DNA of 64,000 nucleotides from Sceloporus undulatus. Taxonomy: Eukaryota; Chordata; Lepidosauria; Squamata; Phrynosomatidae. The notes under the pieces were generated by a model. It was given only the letters and a program-made list of their open reading frames with translations. It was not told the origin of the DNA and did no database searches. The stretch spans positions 14,122,309 to 14,186,308 of the forward strand of contig NC_056524.1 of NCBI RefSeq assembly GCF_019175285.1, written 5' to 3'. Made by a program: the position numbers and the translations under genes. Below are positions 1-10,939 of this stretch, in pieces; the first letter of the stretch is position 1; each line of letters begins with the position of its first letter.

Positions 1-185
1 GTGCATTGCTAGATGCACATGAGAAATTTCCTTGTATGTCAATGCATTCACAAGTTTGCATCACAATCACACAGACAACCCCCCAAGAAATATCTGTTAA
101 AAGGAATCATACCTTTAAAAGGGCCTTTTTTTTCTGGGTGGGGGAAGATCTCCTGATCCAGGGTAGACTTATTGATGGCAGATGA

Positions 186-590
186 AAGTGATTAATCTAA
201 TTGTGATCAATCTCGTATGCTAAACTCAGGAACTCCTGTGTTCCTGATCACTGACAGGCAAAGGACAAAGAATACCTAAAGCCCACCAACAGACCACCCA
301 AAATTGGAATTAAAGCAGAATTGATTTATTGCACTACACACTGCACTACATCACAGAAGCAGGAAAGGAGGTCATTCATCAAAGTTGTGCTTGAATGAAA
401 AGATACACCTGCCAAATGGTCTCCCACCATCATGTGACAAGTCCCAACAAGAAACACTATTAAGCAGCTGTTATTGTGGTTTATTGCTTCCTGTGATAAA
501 GTCCTGAGACAAGGAAAGTGCAAGCATGAAAACACTAAATAATATCCTCCAGTGTAAAGACATACCATTAAATATGTCAGAATCATCCAG
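186..590 (+). repeat. Unclassified interspersed repeat, copy 1
   Basis: This segment matches the reverse complement of 26553-26905 over most of its length. Shared landmarks are CTGATCACTG-CAG, GATTTATTGCA / CATTTTATTGCA, AAAAGATACACCT and ACACTATTAA followed by TGTTATT and TTTATTG. No coding capacity is visible and I cannot assign the family. Confidence 0.6.
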
Positions 591-599
591 TATTTGCAC

Positions 600-812
600 T
601 CGAACTATGGATATAAAACCTGGACAGTGTAGAAAGCTGATAGGAAGAAAATGAATTCACAAGAAATGTAGTGTTGGAGAAGAATTCTACAGGTAATGTG
701 GACTGCTAAAAAGACAAACAAATGGGTCCTAGAGCATATCAAGCCCAAACTCTTATTAGAAGTCAAAATGACTAAATGGAAACTGTTGTACTTTGGACAT
801 ATTACGAGATGA
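600..812 (+). repeat. Bov-B (RTE) LINE fragment, 3' end of the ORF
   Basis: The broken translation follows the Bov-B C-terminal pattern: YG-K-WTV-KA-RK, then W-A-KTNKWVLE-IKP and KLLYFGHI-R. Frames and stops are degraded and the fragment ends near 812. It is one of four Bov-B pieces in the window. Confidence 0.8.
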
Positions 813-1262
813 AGAGTTTGTCTACACTGAGGAAAAATGCTGGACTCACCCTGAAGCTGGTGCTGGTAGTCTTCATGATGTACTGCTTCTTCTGGGGAGA
901 TATCACTGTTTCTGGCCCTTGACCCGACTTTGCTCCAAACTAAGCAAAGTCAGGGAAAAGCTTGGAGTTCTTCTGATTCCCCGGAATAACCTTGGATTCT
1001 TTTGTCATGTGGATTGCTGAATTTGGTCAAATTCAGCCAAATCCATTTTCCACATGCCAAGAGCTGCACGATCCCCCCTTCCCTGCATTGAACAGCCCTG
1101 GGAAAGGAGATGGCCCATTTTTGGAGCCACTGCTTCCTTACAGACAGCAGCTCCTTGTGAAGCCCTGCCTGGCACCCCATTGTGGCACTCTTGTGATCAA
1201 GGAAGAGATGGTAGACTGACGCCCTCTTTGTTGATAACATGGTAGAGCACCCCATTAACTTT
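813..1262. other. Unassigned stretch between two Bov-B fragments
   Basis: The sequence has short chance reading frames on both strands but no recognisable protein. It separates two oppositely oriented Bov-B pieces and may be part of another repeat, which I could not name. Confidence 0.4.
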
Positions 1263-1800
1263 GTAGTTGTTGTTGGTAACTGCTCTCGAGTTGATCCCAA
1301 CTCATGGTGACCCTGCAGATGAGACATCTCCAGAACTCTCTGACCTTCTCTGCTCTTCCCATTCTGCAAACTTATGCCCATGACTTCTATGATTGAGTCT
1401 ATTCATCTTCCTTTCCTTCTACTGCCCTCTACTTTTCCTAGCGTTATTGTCTTTTCTAGTGAATCATGCTTTCTCATGGTGTGTCTAAAGAATAACAGTC
1501 TCAATTTGGTCATCATGGCTTCCAGGGAGAGTTCAGCCTTGATCTGTTCTAGGACTCATTTGTTTGTGTTTTTGGCCAACCACAGTATCCTCAGCACTAT
1601 TTTCCAGTATCACATCTGAAATACATTTATTTCCTTCCTATTCGCTTTCTTCACTGTCCAGCTCTCACATCCAAACATGATAATGGAAAATGCAATGCCC
1701 TGGACGATTCTTACTTTAGTGCTCAGTTGTATATCTTTACTCCTCAGGATCTTTTGTAGTTCTTTCATTAACGTTAGCCTTCCTATTTTGTGGGAATATT
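1263..1800 (-). repeat. Bov-B (RTE) LINE fragment
   Basis: The minus-strand translation of 1610-1800 contains LMKELQKILRSKDIQLSTKV and then GCESWTVKKANRKEIN, the conserved end of the Bov-B reverse transcriptase ORF. The left part reads towards the Bov-B 3' UTR (CTCGAGT-GATCCCAACTCATGG). It is truncated and contains stops. Confidence 0.88.
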
Positions 1801-2490
1801 CGGAGGACAAAGTGGTGTGTGCGGGGAGAACCAGCCATGGTGCATTTATCTTCTTGAGGGATGAATGTAATAACAAAGTACTACTTGGCCACTGAGTATC
1901 TAAGGATAAACAATGGATTTTCACATACAGTATATTTGCAGCAGGAAACATTGGTGGTGCCACAGCATGTATAACTACTGAATGAAAAGCCTGTATGTGT
2001 TGAATAAAGAAAGGAGTCGGTAAGATTTTTTTTTTAATGCTTTAAAGACCCATGTTCCTTGATATATTTCGGGAGAATATTATCCTTATCTTCTATAGAG
2101 GACCATACTTCTCTGTGCTTTTTTCCAGGCTTCTCCTCTGATATGCCTTTGCTGTCACTGTGACCTTGAGAAAGCACTGCTATAGAAGAACACAACATAA
2201 AAGGGAGCAGATGAATTTGAAAAAGAGAGACATAATACCCTGAGCGCTTTATTGTCTTTCCCACTGTCTCACACTCTGTAGGCTCCCTATCAGCCAAGCA
2301 AATAATATTTGGCCCTTTTCTTATTTAAAAACAGCCAGAGGCTGGCATTCTGTTGATGTTTCTCAAATAGAGTTGACCTGTTCAGGCAGTTGTTGAATGA
2401 AAGGCCAACACATAGATAAACCTAATTTATTTAACGGGTTTACTCTAGTCAGGACTAAAAGAGGATTTAGGCCAGAGAGTATTTTTATAC
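1801..2490. other. Unassigned stretch
   Basis: AT-rich sequence with no repeat, exon or RNA gene that I can support. Confidence 0.4.
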
Positions 2491-2494
2491 AACA

Positions 2495-2780
2495 CAGTTA
2501 TAGCAGTTTTATACCACTTCTGTGGCTCCATCCTTCTGAATGCTGGGATTTGTAATTTGGTGAAGTCTTTAAAGTGTACTAGTAAACTCCTTTGAACCAT
2601 CCTTAGGGCTTTGTAGCTTTGAATTCAAAATCCCCCACTAATCTGCCAGTCCCAAAATAGCATAGGATGGAGCCTGTGCTCCATGGATGGAGTTAAAAGA
2701 TGCATTCATAACACAGTTTGACTTCACTTTAAGTGCTGTAGCTCCAGCCAGTGGAATCCTGAGACTTGTAGTTTTACAAA
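2495..2780. repeat. Degenerate palindromic MITE-like repeat
   Basis: The arms show the motif set of the squamate palindromic MITEs (GGATTTGTA-TTTG-TGA, TTGACTTCACTTTAA, GTAGCTCCAGCCA, GGAATCCTGAGACTTGTAG). It is old, and its boundaries are approximate. Confidence 0.5.
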
Positions 2781-2821
2781 GTCTTTAGCATTTATCATCC
2801 AAGATCTTTATCACTCCAGCA

Positions 2822-4514
2822 GTCTTGCATGATATAAAGGATCTAGACCCATTTCAAACCAGCTTCAGAGCAGGATACAGAGTTAAGACTGCTATGGTTG
2901 CCTTAGTGGATGATCTTCACCTGAGCATTGACAGGGGGTGCATGTCCCTGCTGCTGCTTTTGAACCTCTCAGTGGTGTTCAATACCACTGGCCATGGTTT
3001 TCTTCTGGAACACCTGAAGGATACAGGAATTGGAGGCACTGTGCTTCAGTGGTTCTGCTTCTATCTCTTGGGCAGATCCAGATGGTGGTGCTTGGGGACA
3101 GCTGCTCCTTTAAAAAGGGGGCTGTTATAATGGCATACCACAAGGTGCCATTCTATCCCCAATGCTATTCAACATATACATGAAACCAGTGGGAGAGATC
3201 ATCCAAAGGCATGGGGCAGGCTGCTACCAGTATGCTGATGACATTCAAATATATTTCTTCTTGACTTAAAAAAAACAAACCCAACAAAACAAAAAAAGCC
3301 TCAGCTAAGGATAGTATGTAAAGGGCTTGATGAGGAAAAACAAACTGAAGCTGAATCTGAATCCAGAGAAGATAGAGGTGCTTACTGTCTTCCAACTGGG
3401 TTTGGATGTGTGTCAACCAGCCCTGAGTGTGGTTACACATTCCCTGAAACAATGTGTTTTCAGTTTGTGGGTAATTCTGGATCCATTGCTCCAAATGACA
3501 GCTCAGATAGATGAGGCAGCCAGGATTACATACTATCAGCTTTGGCTAATGCGCTAGCTGTGCCGCTACCTAAAGCTGGAGGTGCTGAAAATGGTAGTGT
3601 ATGCACTGGTAACTTCAAAAGTGGACTTCTGCAATGTGCTGTACATTGGGCTACCTTTATACCAAGTTTAGAGACTTCAGTTAGTCCAAAATACAGCAGC
3701 CAGATGGATTACTAGGACATCCAGGGGAGATCACATTACATCATTATTAAAATCACTCCATTGGCTGCCAATTAGTTTCTGGGCAAGGTACAAAGTGTTG
3801 GTTATTACCTTTAAAGCTCTACATGATTTGGGTCCAAGTTACTTACAGGATCGCCTCCTCCCATATATTCCACCCCATACACTCAGGTCTTCTGGTGGAC
3901 ATTTACTCCAGTCAGCCATGACTAGGTTGGCAACTGTCAGCTTCAGGACTTTTTAAACAGCCACTCTTAGACTATGGAATACACTGTCTGAGTTTTAAAA
4001 AGCATTAAAATCAATCTCTTCTGGCAGGCTTATCCAGACGGTTTTAAATTGTGAACTTTAAATAATGGATTTTACATGTGGATTGTTTTAAGATGTGTAT
4101 ATCTTAGGCACGTTACAGACGCGCCAAAACGGCGTAGTAGTCCTAATATGGACCGAGTCCGTACAAAATGGTGGTGCCCGTTCCACACGAGTGCCACCAT
4201 CTTGACGTAGCGGGCGCATTGCATCCACATGTTGTGCGGCGCATATGATGCCACGAGTGTGCCATTGGCACCTCGCAACATCATAATTGCGCCGCAAAGA
4301 GAAGCACCATATTGGCGCTTCTTATTTGCAGTGCGGAGGAGCCGCGCGGTTTGGACACTGGGGCTCCTCCACGCTGCAAATGACGGTGGCAGCAGACCCC
4401 CTGTTTTGGGCGGTCTGTAACGCGCCTAATTTATCTTTTTAAAGTGATGTGTGTTTTAACTAATGTTGTATGTTGTTTTCCCTTGCCTCAATCCATGGGG
4501 AGAGGTGGATAAGA
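2822..4514 (+). repeat. L2 LINE, 3' part of the ORF and 3' UTR
   Basis: The translation shows L2 reverse transcriptase landmarks in order: LDPFQTSFRAGYRVKTAMVA (2844-2903 region), GGTVLQWF-FYL-GRS, then a degraded VPQGAILSPMLFNIYMKPVG and QYADDIQIYF around 3140-3265. After 3680 come NTAARWITRTSRGDHI-SLL and SLHWLPISF-ARYKVLVITF. The 3' end runs to an (AAT)n tail at 4515. Several frame breaks are present. A GC-rich DNA element (4112-4430) sits in the 3' UTR. Confidence 0.9.
4112..4430 (+). mobile_element. GC-rich MITE, GGCACGTTACAGAC family, copy 1
   Basis: Terminal inverted repeats GGCACGTTACAGAC and GTCTGTAACGCGCC bound a CpG-rich body inserted into the L2 3' UTR. The flanks read TTA on the left and TAA on the right, so a TA target duplication is possible. 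The body has internal dyads (GGCGCTTC / GAAGCACC) and the motif CCGCGCGGTTTGG shared with the copy at 19262. There is no coding capacity. Confidence 0.8.

Positions 4515-4556
<42 letters not shown>
4515..4556 (+). repeat. (AAT)n microsatellite, L2 tail
   Basis: Fourteen or so AAT units directly follow the L2 3' end, as expected for an L2-type microsatellite tail. Confidence 0.95.
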
Positions 4557-4572
4557 TTAGCCTTATCTGACA

Positions 4573-4668
4573 AAGAGTGCTGGTGCCTCACAAAACTTCA
4601 AATCCCAGGATTCTGTTGAATGGAGCCATAGCAGTTTAAGTATGTCAAACTGCATTATTTCAACAGTA
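4573..4668. mobile_element. Palindromic MITE family A, half copy
   Basis: Right half of the element: GTGCTGGTGCCTCACAAAAC, then CAAATCCCAGGATTCTGT and GTCAAACTGCATTATTTCA. Confidence 0.75.
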
Positions 4669-5160
4669 CATAGGCACCCAAAGAAATATCAAATGTATAT
4701 ATCTGTATAGTGTAGTAGATATACACACACAGGACATAGAATTCCAGTTGTGACCTAAACTGTGATGCAGGCATGGTCCAAGAAATTTTGCTACCTGAAG
4801 ATAAAGGGGTGAGACCCATGCTCCAGTCCACATGTAGAAGCTAATGGAACTGCCAAATGAATCTTAAAACACATTAGTCATCCTCAACAGAGGAAACAGT
4901 TGTTTTACAGCTGTATACAGGTACATAGCCAGAAGCTTCTGTGACACCACCCCCGGCTTATCACCATACATAGAATGGTCAATTGGGGGGGGGGGCTGGA
5001 TAGACTAGAATACTCTTGCATCATCCTGGAGTATTCTGCCCCCCAGACCTGCCCCAACATCCAATATTTGTTGGAACTGTCATTGCAATGCCGGGAAGGT
5101 GTCTTTATGTCTTACTGTGCCACCCAACACTGCTGTCATCACTAGCCAACATTCCTTTTG
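4669..5160. other. Unassigned stretch
   Basis: No gene or repeat recognised, apart from a G-run at 4984-4996. Confidence 0.4.
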
Positions 5161-5450
5161 ATATCAGGACAAGGCACCCAGGATCAGTTGCACGGCTGGG
5201 CACCCTGTTCTGACCTCAGAATGAGGGACCCACTGTGATAGTGACCACACCAGGTAGCCAGGTAGATGTGTTGTAAACAGCCACTCAGTGTCAAAACGGA
5301 GAACTCTTGATTTTCCAGGAAGATCCAGATCAAAAGAGTTTCTAAAATTTGTTATAAGGGAGGGTATGCCTTGGATTTGGTGATGAATAGGCAAGACATG
5401 GTCCAGGCAGTTTACACCAGAATCAAAGTTTGCCCCGTGCATGATCTGGA
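5160..5450. repeat. Dispersed hairpin repeat, copy 1 (shared with 9948 and 44763)
   Basis: It contains a dyad (ACAAGGCACCCAG then CTGGGCACCCTGTTCTG) and the near-palindrome TTCCAGGAAGATCCAGATC. Both recur near 44780-44840 and 44928-44946, and the second near 9984. The family is not assigned. Confidence 0.55.
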
Positions 5451-5533
5451 CTCTCTACTGAGAGGCTGGAGGAAGGACATTTTATTTGACCTGCACAGAC
5501 AGGATCCTTATGATAAGTTCGGAAGGTGGTAAA

Positions 5534-5775
5534 TGGCTCATGGTATAGTGGTATGAGTGTTGGACTACAATTCTGGAGACCAAGGTTCAATTCCTAGCTT
5601 GGCTATGAAACTCACTGAGTGACCTTGGGCAAGTCGCATGCTCTCAGCCTCAGGGGAAGACAATGACAAATCTCCTCTGAACAAATCTTGCCAAGAAAAC
5701 TCTTTAATAGGTTCGCCTTAGAATCGTCATAAGTCAGAAATGGCTTGAAGGCACACAACCACAACCACAACAACA
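5534..5775 (+). repeat. Sauria SINE, near full length
   Basis: The tRNA-derived head (TATAGTGGTATGAGTGTTGG, and box-B-like GGTTCAATTCC) is followed by the body (TGACCTTGGGCAAGTC, TCAGCCTCAGGGGAAG, ATCTTGCCAAGAAAAC) and the Bov-B-like tail CTTGAAGGCACACAACCACA. Confidence 0.95.
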
Positions 5776-5855
5776 GGCTCAGTGTATTGTAGTTCCTCAT
5801 CTGGAACTACTATGCTGAGCCATTTATTGTTGTTGTTGCATTCAAGTCATTTCTG

Positions 5856-6480
5856 TTTCTTTTTTAAATTAATTTTTAATAACAATAATTAGCAAATGTA
5901 CTATACAAAACAATTCTGCCCCTGTATCCCCCTCCTCCTCCCCCTCCCCTACTTCCCCATAAAATAAATTTCTAAGATTTATTTTAAATCAAATATAATT
6001 GGCTTCTCCTTCCTATATAGTATCCAAGTAAGATAAACTATACCACAAAAGATAATATCAACAACTTCATATTATTTGGGTTTTTTAAAAGTTCCTTCAA
6101 AGCTCATGAGCTTACTGACAACATCTTAAGAAATTATTCTAAGAAATGGTTAGATTAGCTGTTTATACACAAAAAGAAAAGTTCTTTATAGTAGTTTGTA
6201 AAGATTTCCCAACCAGATTTTTGTGATTCAAAAGAATTTGCTTCAATTGATCTTGTCAAATTATCCATTTCTTTGGCTTCTAGCATCCTAACCATCCATT
6301 CTTCTATGGTAGGTACTGCTATTGATTTCTAAATTTTTTTGCCAATAAGATTGTAGCTATGGAAACCATATATAAGATGATCCTTGAATATTTATTTCTG
6401 TCTTTTATATGTACTATGTCAACCATATTAAGTAGATAGAGTGCAGGAGTAAATTTGTAATGCATATGAAAATATTTTTC
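5856..6480 (-). repeat. Probable L1 3' UTR / end fragment
   Basis: AT-rich sequence lying directly downstream, on the minus strand, of an L1 ORF2 C-terminal fragment (6655-6840). It is taken as the same element, split by the insert at 6481-6598. Confidence 0.5.
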
Positions 6481-6598
6481 ATTATAATAATAATACATTA
6501 ATAATACATTTTATTTATAGACCGCTATTCCACAATGATCATAGCGGTGTACAGTACAAAAATGCAATACAATACAATACAATACAATACAATACAAT
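6481..6598 (-). repeat. L2/CR1-like 3' tail with (AATAC)n microsatellite
   Basis: TTTTATTTATAGACCGCTATTCC resembles the reverse complement of LINE 3' ends that specify the 'G-GGTATA-AAATAAAT' tail. It is followed by a perfect AATAC repeat at 6564-6598. Confidence 0.55.
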
Positions 6599-6654
6599 CT
6601 CTCTCCCTCAAGATGGTGGCTGAAGGGAGGTCTTTTCTTCTTCCAGGCAGGCCT

Positions 6655-6840
6655 GGTGGTGCTAATATTATATTATGTAGATATTTCCAAAATTGCTCTA
6701 CTGTTGGGCATGTCCACCACATATGCAACCAAGATCAGATGCTTTTTTTGGCATTTCCAACAAAGTCACTTCTGTTCCCATGCAGGAGTGTGGCCAATAT
6801 TTTCCAAGCATGATACACATCCCAACTCTAATTCACAGTA
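6655..6840 (-). repeat. L1 LINE ORF2 C-terminal fragment
   Basis: The minus-strand translation gives CWKCQKK and, in the next frame, HMWWTCPTVEQFWKYLHNI. This is the L1 ORF2 C-terminal CW-C-HMWW-C-FW zinc-knuckle-like signature. It contains at least one frame break. Confidence 0.82.
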
Positions 6841-7149
6841 GTTTCTCTCTTCCTCAACTAGATAAAATGGCTTCTGGTTATTTGCTCAATGAAATGTCTG
6901 CAGATGGCAAAAATGTTGCAGTCTCCCTGTGATTTGCTTAGCTCTTTATGGTTGCTGCATCTGACCAGGGAGTTCTTTATGTACAAAAGGAGTGTTGTAA
7001 ATGCTGTCATAGTGAGGGATTTAAAATCTCTTCCCTGCACACCCATTTTTCATTCATTTAGTGACCCAGGTCCTTTTAGAAAGAAAATGAATCAATTGCT
7101 GCGATTGCATGTCATTAATGAATCAGCATCTTGTCAGAGATATTGCGTT

Positions 7150-7560
7150 AAACAGAATTATCTATGATAGTTACCACCTCACCTAATTAAGAAGTGCTAA
7201 AGTCCCATTGGTACCTAATGCTCCGCTAATGTTAACACATTTTCAGTGTAACCAGGATTAAATGTCAGGTTTGATCATTATATGGCACTGAATCCCAATG
7301 ATGGTGGGAAATCAATTAATCTGCATGGGAAATATTCTAGCCTCTGAACTGAAGGCAGAAATCCATTAGCATGGAGCAATATAAAAAATGTCTCCAACAC
7401 ATTTTGTTAGTCTAACGTTTAATACTTAATTATTATGCTGAGGAATGAAAGGCTCTTAAGAGCTATGATTGCCTAAAGTCTTTTAGGTATTGCATAAATG
7501 GATGAGTTTGTTGCATCAGTTCACTATTGTTCAAACATTGTTGTGACATTTCCTCTACTC
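7150..7560. other. AT-rich non-repetitive block, possible conserved non-coding element
   Basis: No repeat family is recognisable. The block has several homeodomain-type TAAT motifs (CACCTAATTAAG, ATCAATTAATC, ACTTAATTATTATG) and balanced, complex sequence. Conservation cannot be judged here. Confidence 0.3.
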
Positions 7561-7745
7561 TGAAAGGGATGTGTGTGATCTGAGAGCATATCACTGAATC
7601 TTACACAAAATAAAGAGAGGAAGAAAAAGATCTGAGTTTTTAATCTTCCTCTCTAATCTGTTAAAAAAAATCCCTCTGGCATATTCTAATTTCAAAAACA
7701 TATCAATTGTATAGTCCATGTGCATGTGCACATTGTCATAGGTCT

Positions 7746-7838
7746 AAAGCAGGGCTGGGGAACCAATGGCCCTCCTGATGTTGTTGGGCTCTAACTCCCA
7801 TTAGCCTGATAATCCTTGGCCAATGTTCAGTGATAATT
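7746..7838. mobile_element. Palindromic hAT-type MITE, degenerate
   Basis: CAGGGCTGGGGAACC, then GGCCCTCCTGATGTTGTTGG and CTAACTCCCATTAGCC, and the returning arm TTGGCCAATG. It belongs to the 'CTCCAGATGTTKTTGGACT' group (see 46008, 50535 and 59999). Confidence 0.6.
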
Positions 7839-8301
7839 AGAATGGTGGTTTAATGATAACTGAAGGACGACATATTTTTTATTCTTGGGTTGAAGATTGA
7901 TTTATTTAAACTAAGAATAAATGGGGTTAAAAAATTGAGTGCCCTCCAGAGGTTTTGAATGACAGCTCTACTTATTTCTAACCATTGTTTATCCTGGCTG
8001 AGGCCAGGAAGTTGTAGACAAGGACATCTTGAAGGCAACAGGTTGCCTATCTCTTCTGCTGAGATGCAAACTATTCTTATTTTTTTCCTCATGGAAAGTA
8101 ACTTAAAGCCCAGTCTGGTCTACTGAAAATGCGTGCATATTCACCTGCTCCATCACCACGCTAGTGTGCTATGGGTAGGGAAAGGATACCTGAAAGAAAA
8201 TGAACATGGCCAGATTTGCTGTTTATAATCCTCTCTTTGTTTTGTGATATTGCTGCTTAGATGGGTATTGTAGTCATGGAGTCACTGGGAGGTAGCTGGA
8301 C

Positions 8302-8408
8302 AAGAGCTTGGGAAAGTGATTTTGGACTCCAAATCCCAGAATCCCCCAGCTACTGTGCTGACTGGGATTATAGGAGCTGTAATCCAAAATCAGTTCCCCA
8401 AGCTCTGG
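8302..8408. mobile_element. Palindromic MITE family B
   Basis: The arms AGAGCTTGGGAAAGTGATTT and AATCAGTTCCCCAAGCTCT surround inverted TCCCAGAATCCCCCAGCT / GGATTATAGGAGCTGTAATCC. Confidence 0.82.
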
Positions 8409-8464
8409 TTTGGACTAGGTGACCTCTGAGGAATCTTCCAAAGCTATGAGTCTATGGTTGTAAA

Positions 8465-8668
8465 TACACTGCAGAATTAATGCAGTTTGATGCTGCTTTA
8501 ACTGCCAAGGCTCAATTCTATGGAATTCTGGGATTTATTGTTTTGCAAGGTATTTAGCCTTCTCTGCCAGAGCGCTCTGGTGCCACAACAAACTAAAATC
8601 CCATATTTCCATAGAATGGAGCCATAACAATTAAAATGGTGTCAAACTGCATTAATTCTGCAGTGTGG
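8465..8668. mobile_element. Palindromic MITE family A, full copy
   Basis: TIR TACACTGCAGAATTAATGCA mirrors the end TGCATTAATTCTGCAGTGTG. The inner arms are TCTATGGAATTCTGGGATTT and AAATCCCATATTTCCATAGA, around a core AGCCTTCTCTGCCAGAG. Confidence 0.9.
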
Positions 8669-9315
8669 CAGTAGCCTACTATTCTCTAATATGAAAATGC
8701 AGAGCAGCTGTATCTATTTGTTTTTCTGCCAGCTGCTCAGAAGTCCTCTAAGCCACTTCAGAGCCAGTCAGAAGAAGAGCCTGTCTTGTACTTAACATGG
8801 TGCAATGGGCCTGCTCGTGGCTTCTGGAGTGGAAGCCTGACTGATTTTGTTAATGAAGATACACTGAATTAATCCGGTAACTACTTCATGCTTAGGTCTC
8901 ACATTTCCTTTCCATTTTTCATCATGGCAAGAAAAAAGGAAATATTTGCATATTTGTCAACAGTACAAAAAGCTGTTAACTGAGTCCTCTGGTCCCCTGA
9001 CAGAAGGGTGAAGACCTCTAATTTAAGCTTTAGCTCAACATGATATGGGTAATTGCCTTGTTGTTTAGCAAGGCATCGATTGTGTAGTTGCAGGAATCTT
9101 ATCTCAGCAATATTCACTGGACGTTTCTGTTCTGTCTCTTGGAAGGATGAGGAAATACCAGTTGCTTTTGTGTACTGGAAAGCTGTGGCCACAAATACTT
9201 GTCACACAGTTTTATTTTTGTTTCCATATCCTGAAGGATTTTTTTTTAAAAATTCTTTTACGAAGGTATTGTATTCTTTTCATCTCCTGTTGCAGTTCTT
9301 TATGGATTCAATGGT
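8669..9315. other. Unassigned stretch
   Basis: Mixed sequence with overlapping chance frames on both strands and no recognisable protein or repeat. Confidence 0.35.
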
Positions 9316-9317
9316 AT

Positions 9318-9600
9318 ATTTTTGGCCTGGGACAGACCACACGAAAAAGGTGGCCTGCCAATGGCCTACTTTCCTCCGGAGGGAAGCCGCAGCCATCAAA
9401 CCGCACAGCTTCCCTCTGGAGGAAAAAGAAACTGGGAAAAGTGGGTTCTTTTTCCGCCGCAGGGCAAACGTAACAAATGTGCCAGTGGCACACTCATTAC
9501 GTAAGTGGCACATGGAGACGTGCAGACACTGCACATCGCTTATGTAACAGTACGCCACTTGTTGACAGTATGTACCACGCCTTTCATTCTTTTCATAGTG
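9318..9600 (-). mobile_element. GC-rich MITE, GTTACAGAC family, degenerate copy
   Basis: Read on the minus strand it parallels the 4112 and 19262 copies. It shares the motifs CATCAAACCGCACAGCTTCC (compare CCAAACCGCGCGGCTCCTCC), a TTTTCCGCCGCAG block and GTGCCAGTGGCACACTC. The termini are decayed (GACAGACC on the left, ACGCC on the right). Confidence 0.6.
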
Positions 9601-9611
9601 TGTACAGTTTA

Positions 9612-9740
9612 ATTCTGTTTGAATGCTGAATTGTTTAGCAATGTTTTTAGCTATATAGTACTTGTTTTAATTTGTAAACTATCCCAAGTTCCAGATTTGG
9701 GGAAAGGAGTGATGATGATGATGATGGCTGGCATTCTATA
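9612..9740 (+). repeat. L2-like 3' tail with (GAT)n
   Basis: TTTTAATTTGTAAACTATCCCAAG, then a GGGGAAAGG stretch and (GAT)n, follows the pattern of LINE L2 3' ends in this window. Confidence 0.5.
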
Positions 9741-9947
9741 TTACAGTTACGGATTTGTAACCTAGAGTTATGCTGCCATGGCTCCTCCATATTTTGTAAG
9801 ACTACAGACAGTAAGACTGTCTGCATGGACCAAATAAAGAGTACTCCCCTCACCATTCTCATTGTGATGAGTTTTGGACAATGCAGGGCTCAAATCTTGG
9901 TCCTGGTGCCAACTGTCCAGATGATGTTCAGTCAGTTCAGAACTGAA

Positions 9948-10130
9948 CCTGGTTCATACCGCCTTGAAACACCTGTTGGTCTGGATCTTCCTGGAAGATC
10001 AGACCTCTGTTGTGATGCTGGACAGCCATTGAGAACATCTCCCACTGTCCTGGCTGGCAGCACTGCCACTGGCACAAGTCTCTCACTCTGAGGTCAGAAC
10101 AATGTGCGCAGCATCTGATCAATGCTGTTT
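9948..10130. repeat. Dispersed hairpin repeat, copy 2
   Basis: It carries GGATCTTCCTGGAAGATC (9984-10001) and CTCTGAGGTCAGAACAA, in the same order-related set seen at 5160 and 44763. Confidence 0.5.
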
Positions 10131-10588
10131 GCCTTGTTTAGACTTCAGAGAGAGCAATTCCCACAGGTGGCAGCAGCACCAAGTGGCACAGCTGCCAACA
10201 AAGGCTTATGGAGAATAACATTTCCACATCCCTCTCACCAGATATTGTAGCTGCAACTGTCAGAAGCAGAACCCCTTGAAGTTCCCTAGGGCCTCTTTCA
10301 GCATCCAATATTCACTCTGCTCTGTTCCCATTAGTTGATCCCCATGTCCTGATATACTGGTCATTGCTACTTTTTTGAATGCTTCCTTAAACTAGATTAT
10401 ACAGTAGATTTTTGCCTGGAAAAATAAAGAAATAAGCAGGGGATAACTAAATTTTATGAAGCTATGCAGGGACATCATTAGGAGGTGCAGAGGTGCAAAC
10501 TACACCAGTTGATACCCTAAGGGAGGAGGGTGACAACAGTGATTCCCAAATATCTGCCTTTTGGCAGAAAGGGGGTGTGACATTTGCC

Positions 10589-10590
<2 letters not shown>

Positions 10591-10627
<37 letters not shown>

Positions 10628-10857
10628 TGTTGTGTGCCTTCAAATCATTTCCCACTTATGGTGACCCTAAGGTGGATCTCTCCTAGGGGTTTTCTTTGCA
10701 AGATTTGCTCAAAGGAAGTTTGCCATTGCCTTCTCCTGAGGCTGAGAGCATGTGACTTGCCCAAAGTTACCCAGTGGGTTTCCTTGGCAAACTGGGAATC
10801 AGACTCTGGTCTTCTGAGTTGTAGTGCAACATTCAAAACACTATGCCATGCTGGCTC
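10591..10857 (-). repeat. Sauria SINE, full length, long (GTT)n tail
   Basis: Reverse-oriented SINE: (GTT)12 tail, GTGTGCCTTCAAATCATTTC, GGGGTTTTCTTTGCAAGATT, then the tRNA-like head ending ACTATGCCATGCTGGCTC. Confidence 0.95.
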
Positions 10858-10939
10858 TCAATGTTTGCTTGCACCTCTTTAAAATGCTGAAGAGATGGTA
10901 TGAGTGGGGTGAGGTTCAGTGAGAAGAGAAAGGAAAGGC

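Noticed and set aside
5534-5610. tRNA-like sequence at the SINE head
   Set aside because: It is the tRNA-derived promoter of a Sauria SINE, not a tRNA gene. A mature cloverleaf is not preserved.
9053-9547. 164-codon plus frame
   Set aside because: It overlaps a degenerate MITE and has equally long frames on the other strand. No domain is recognisable.
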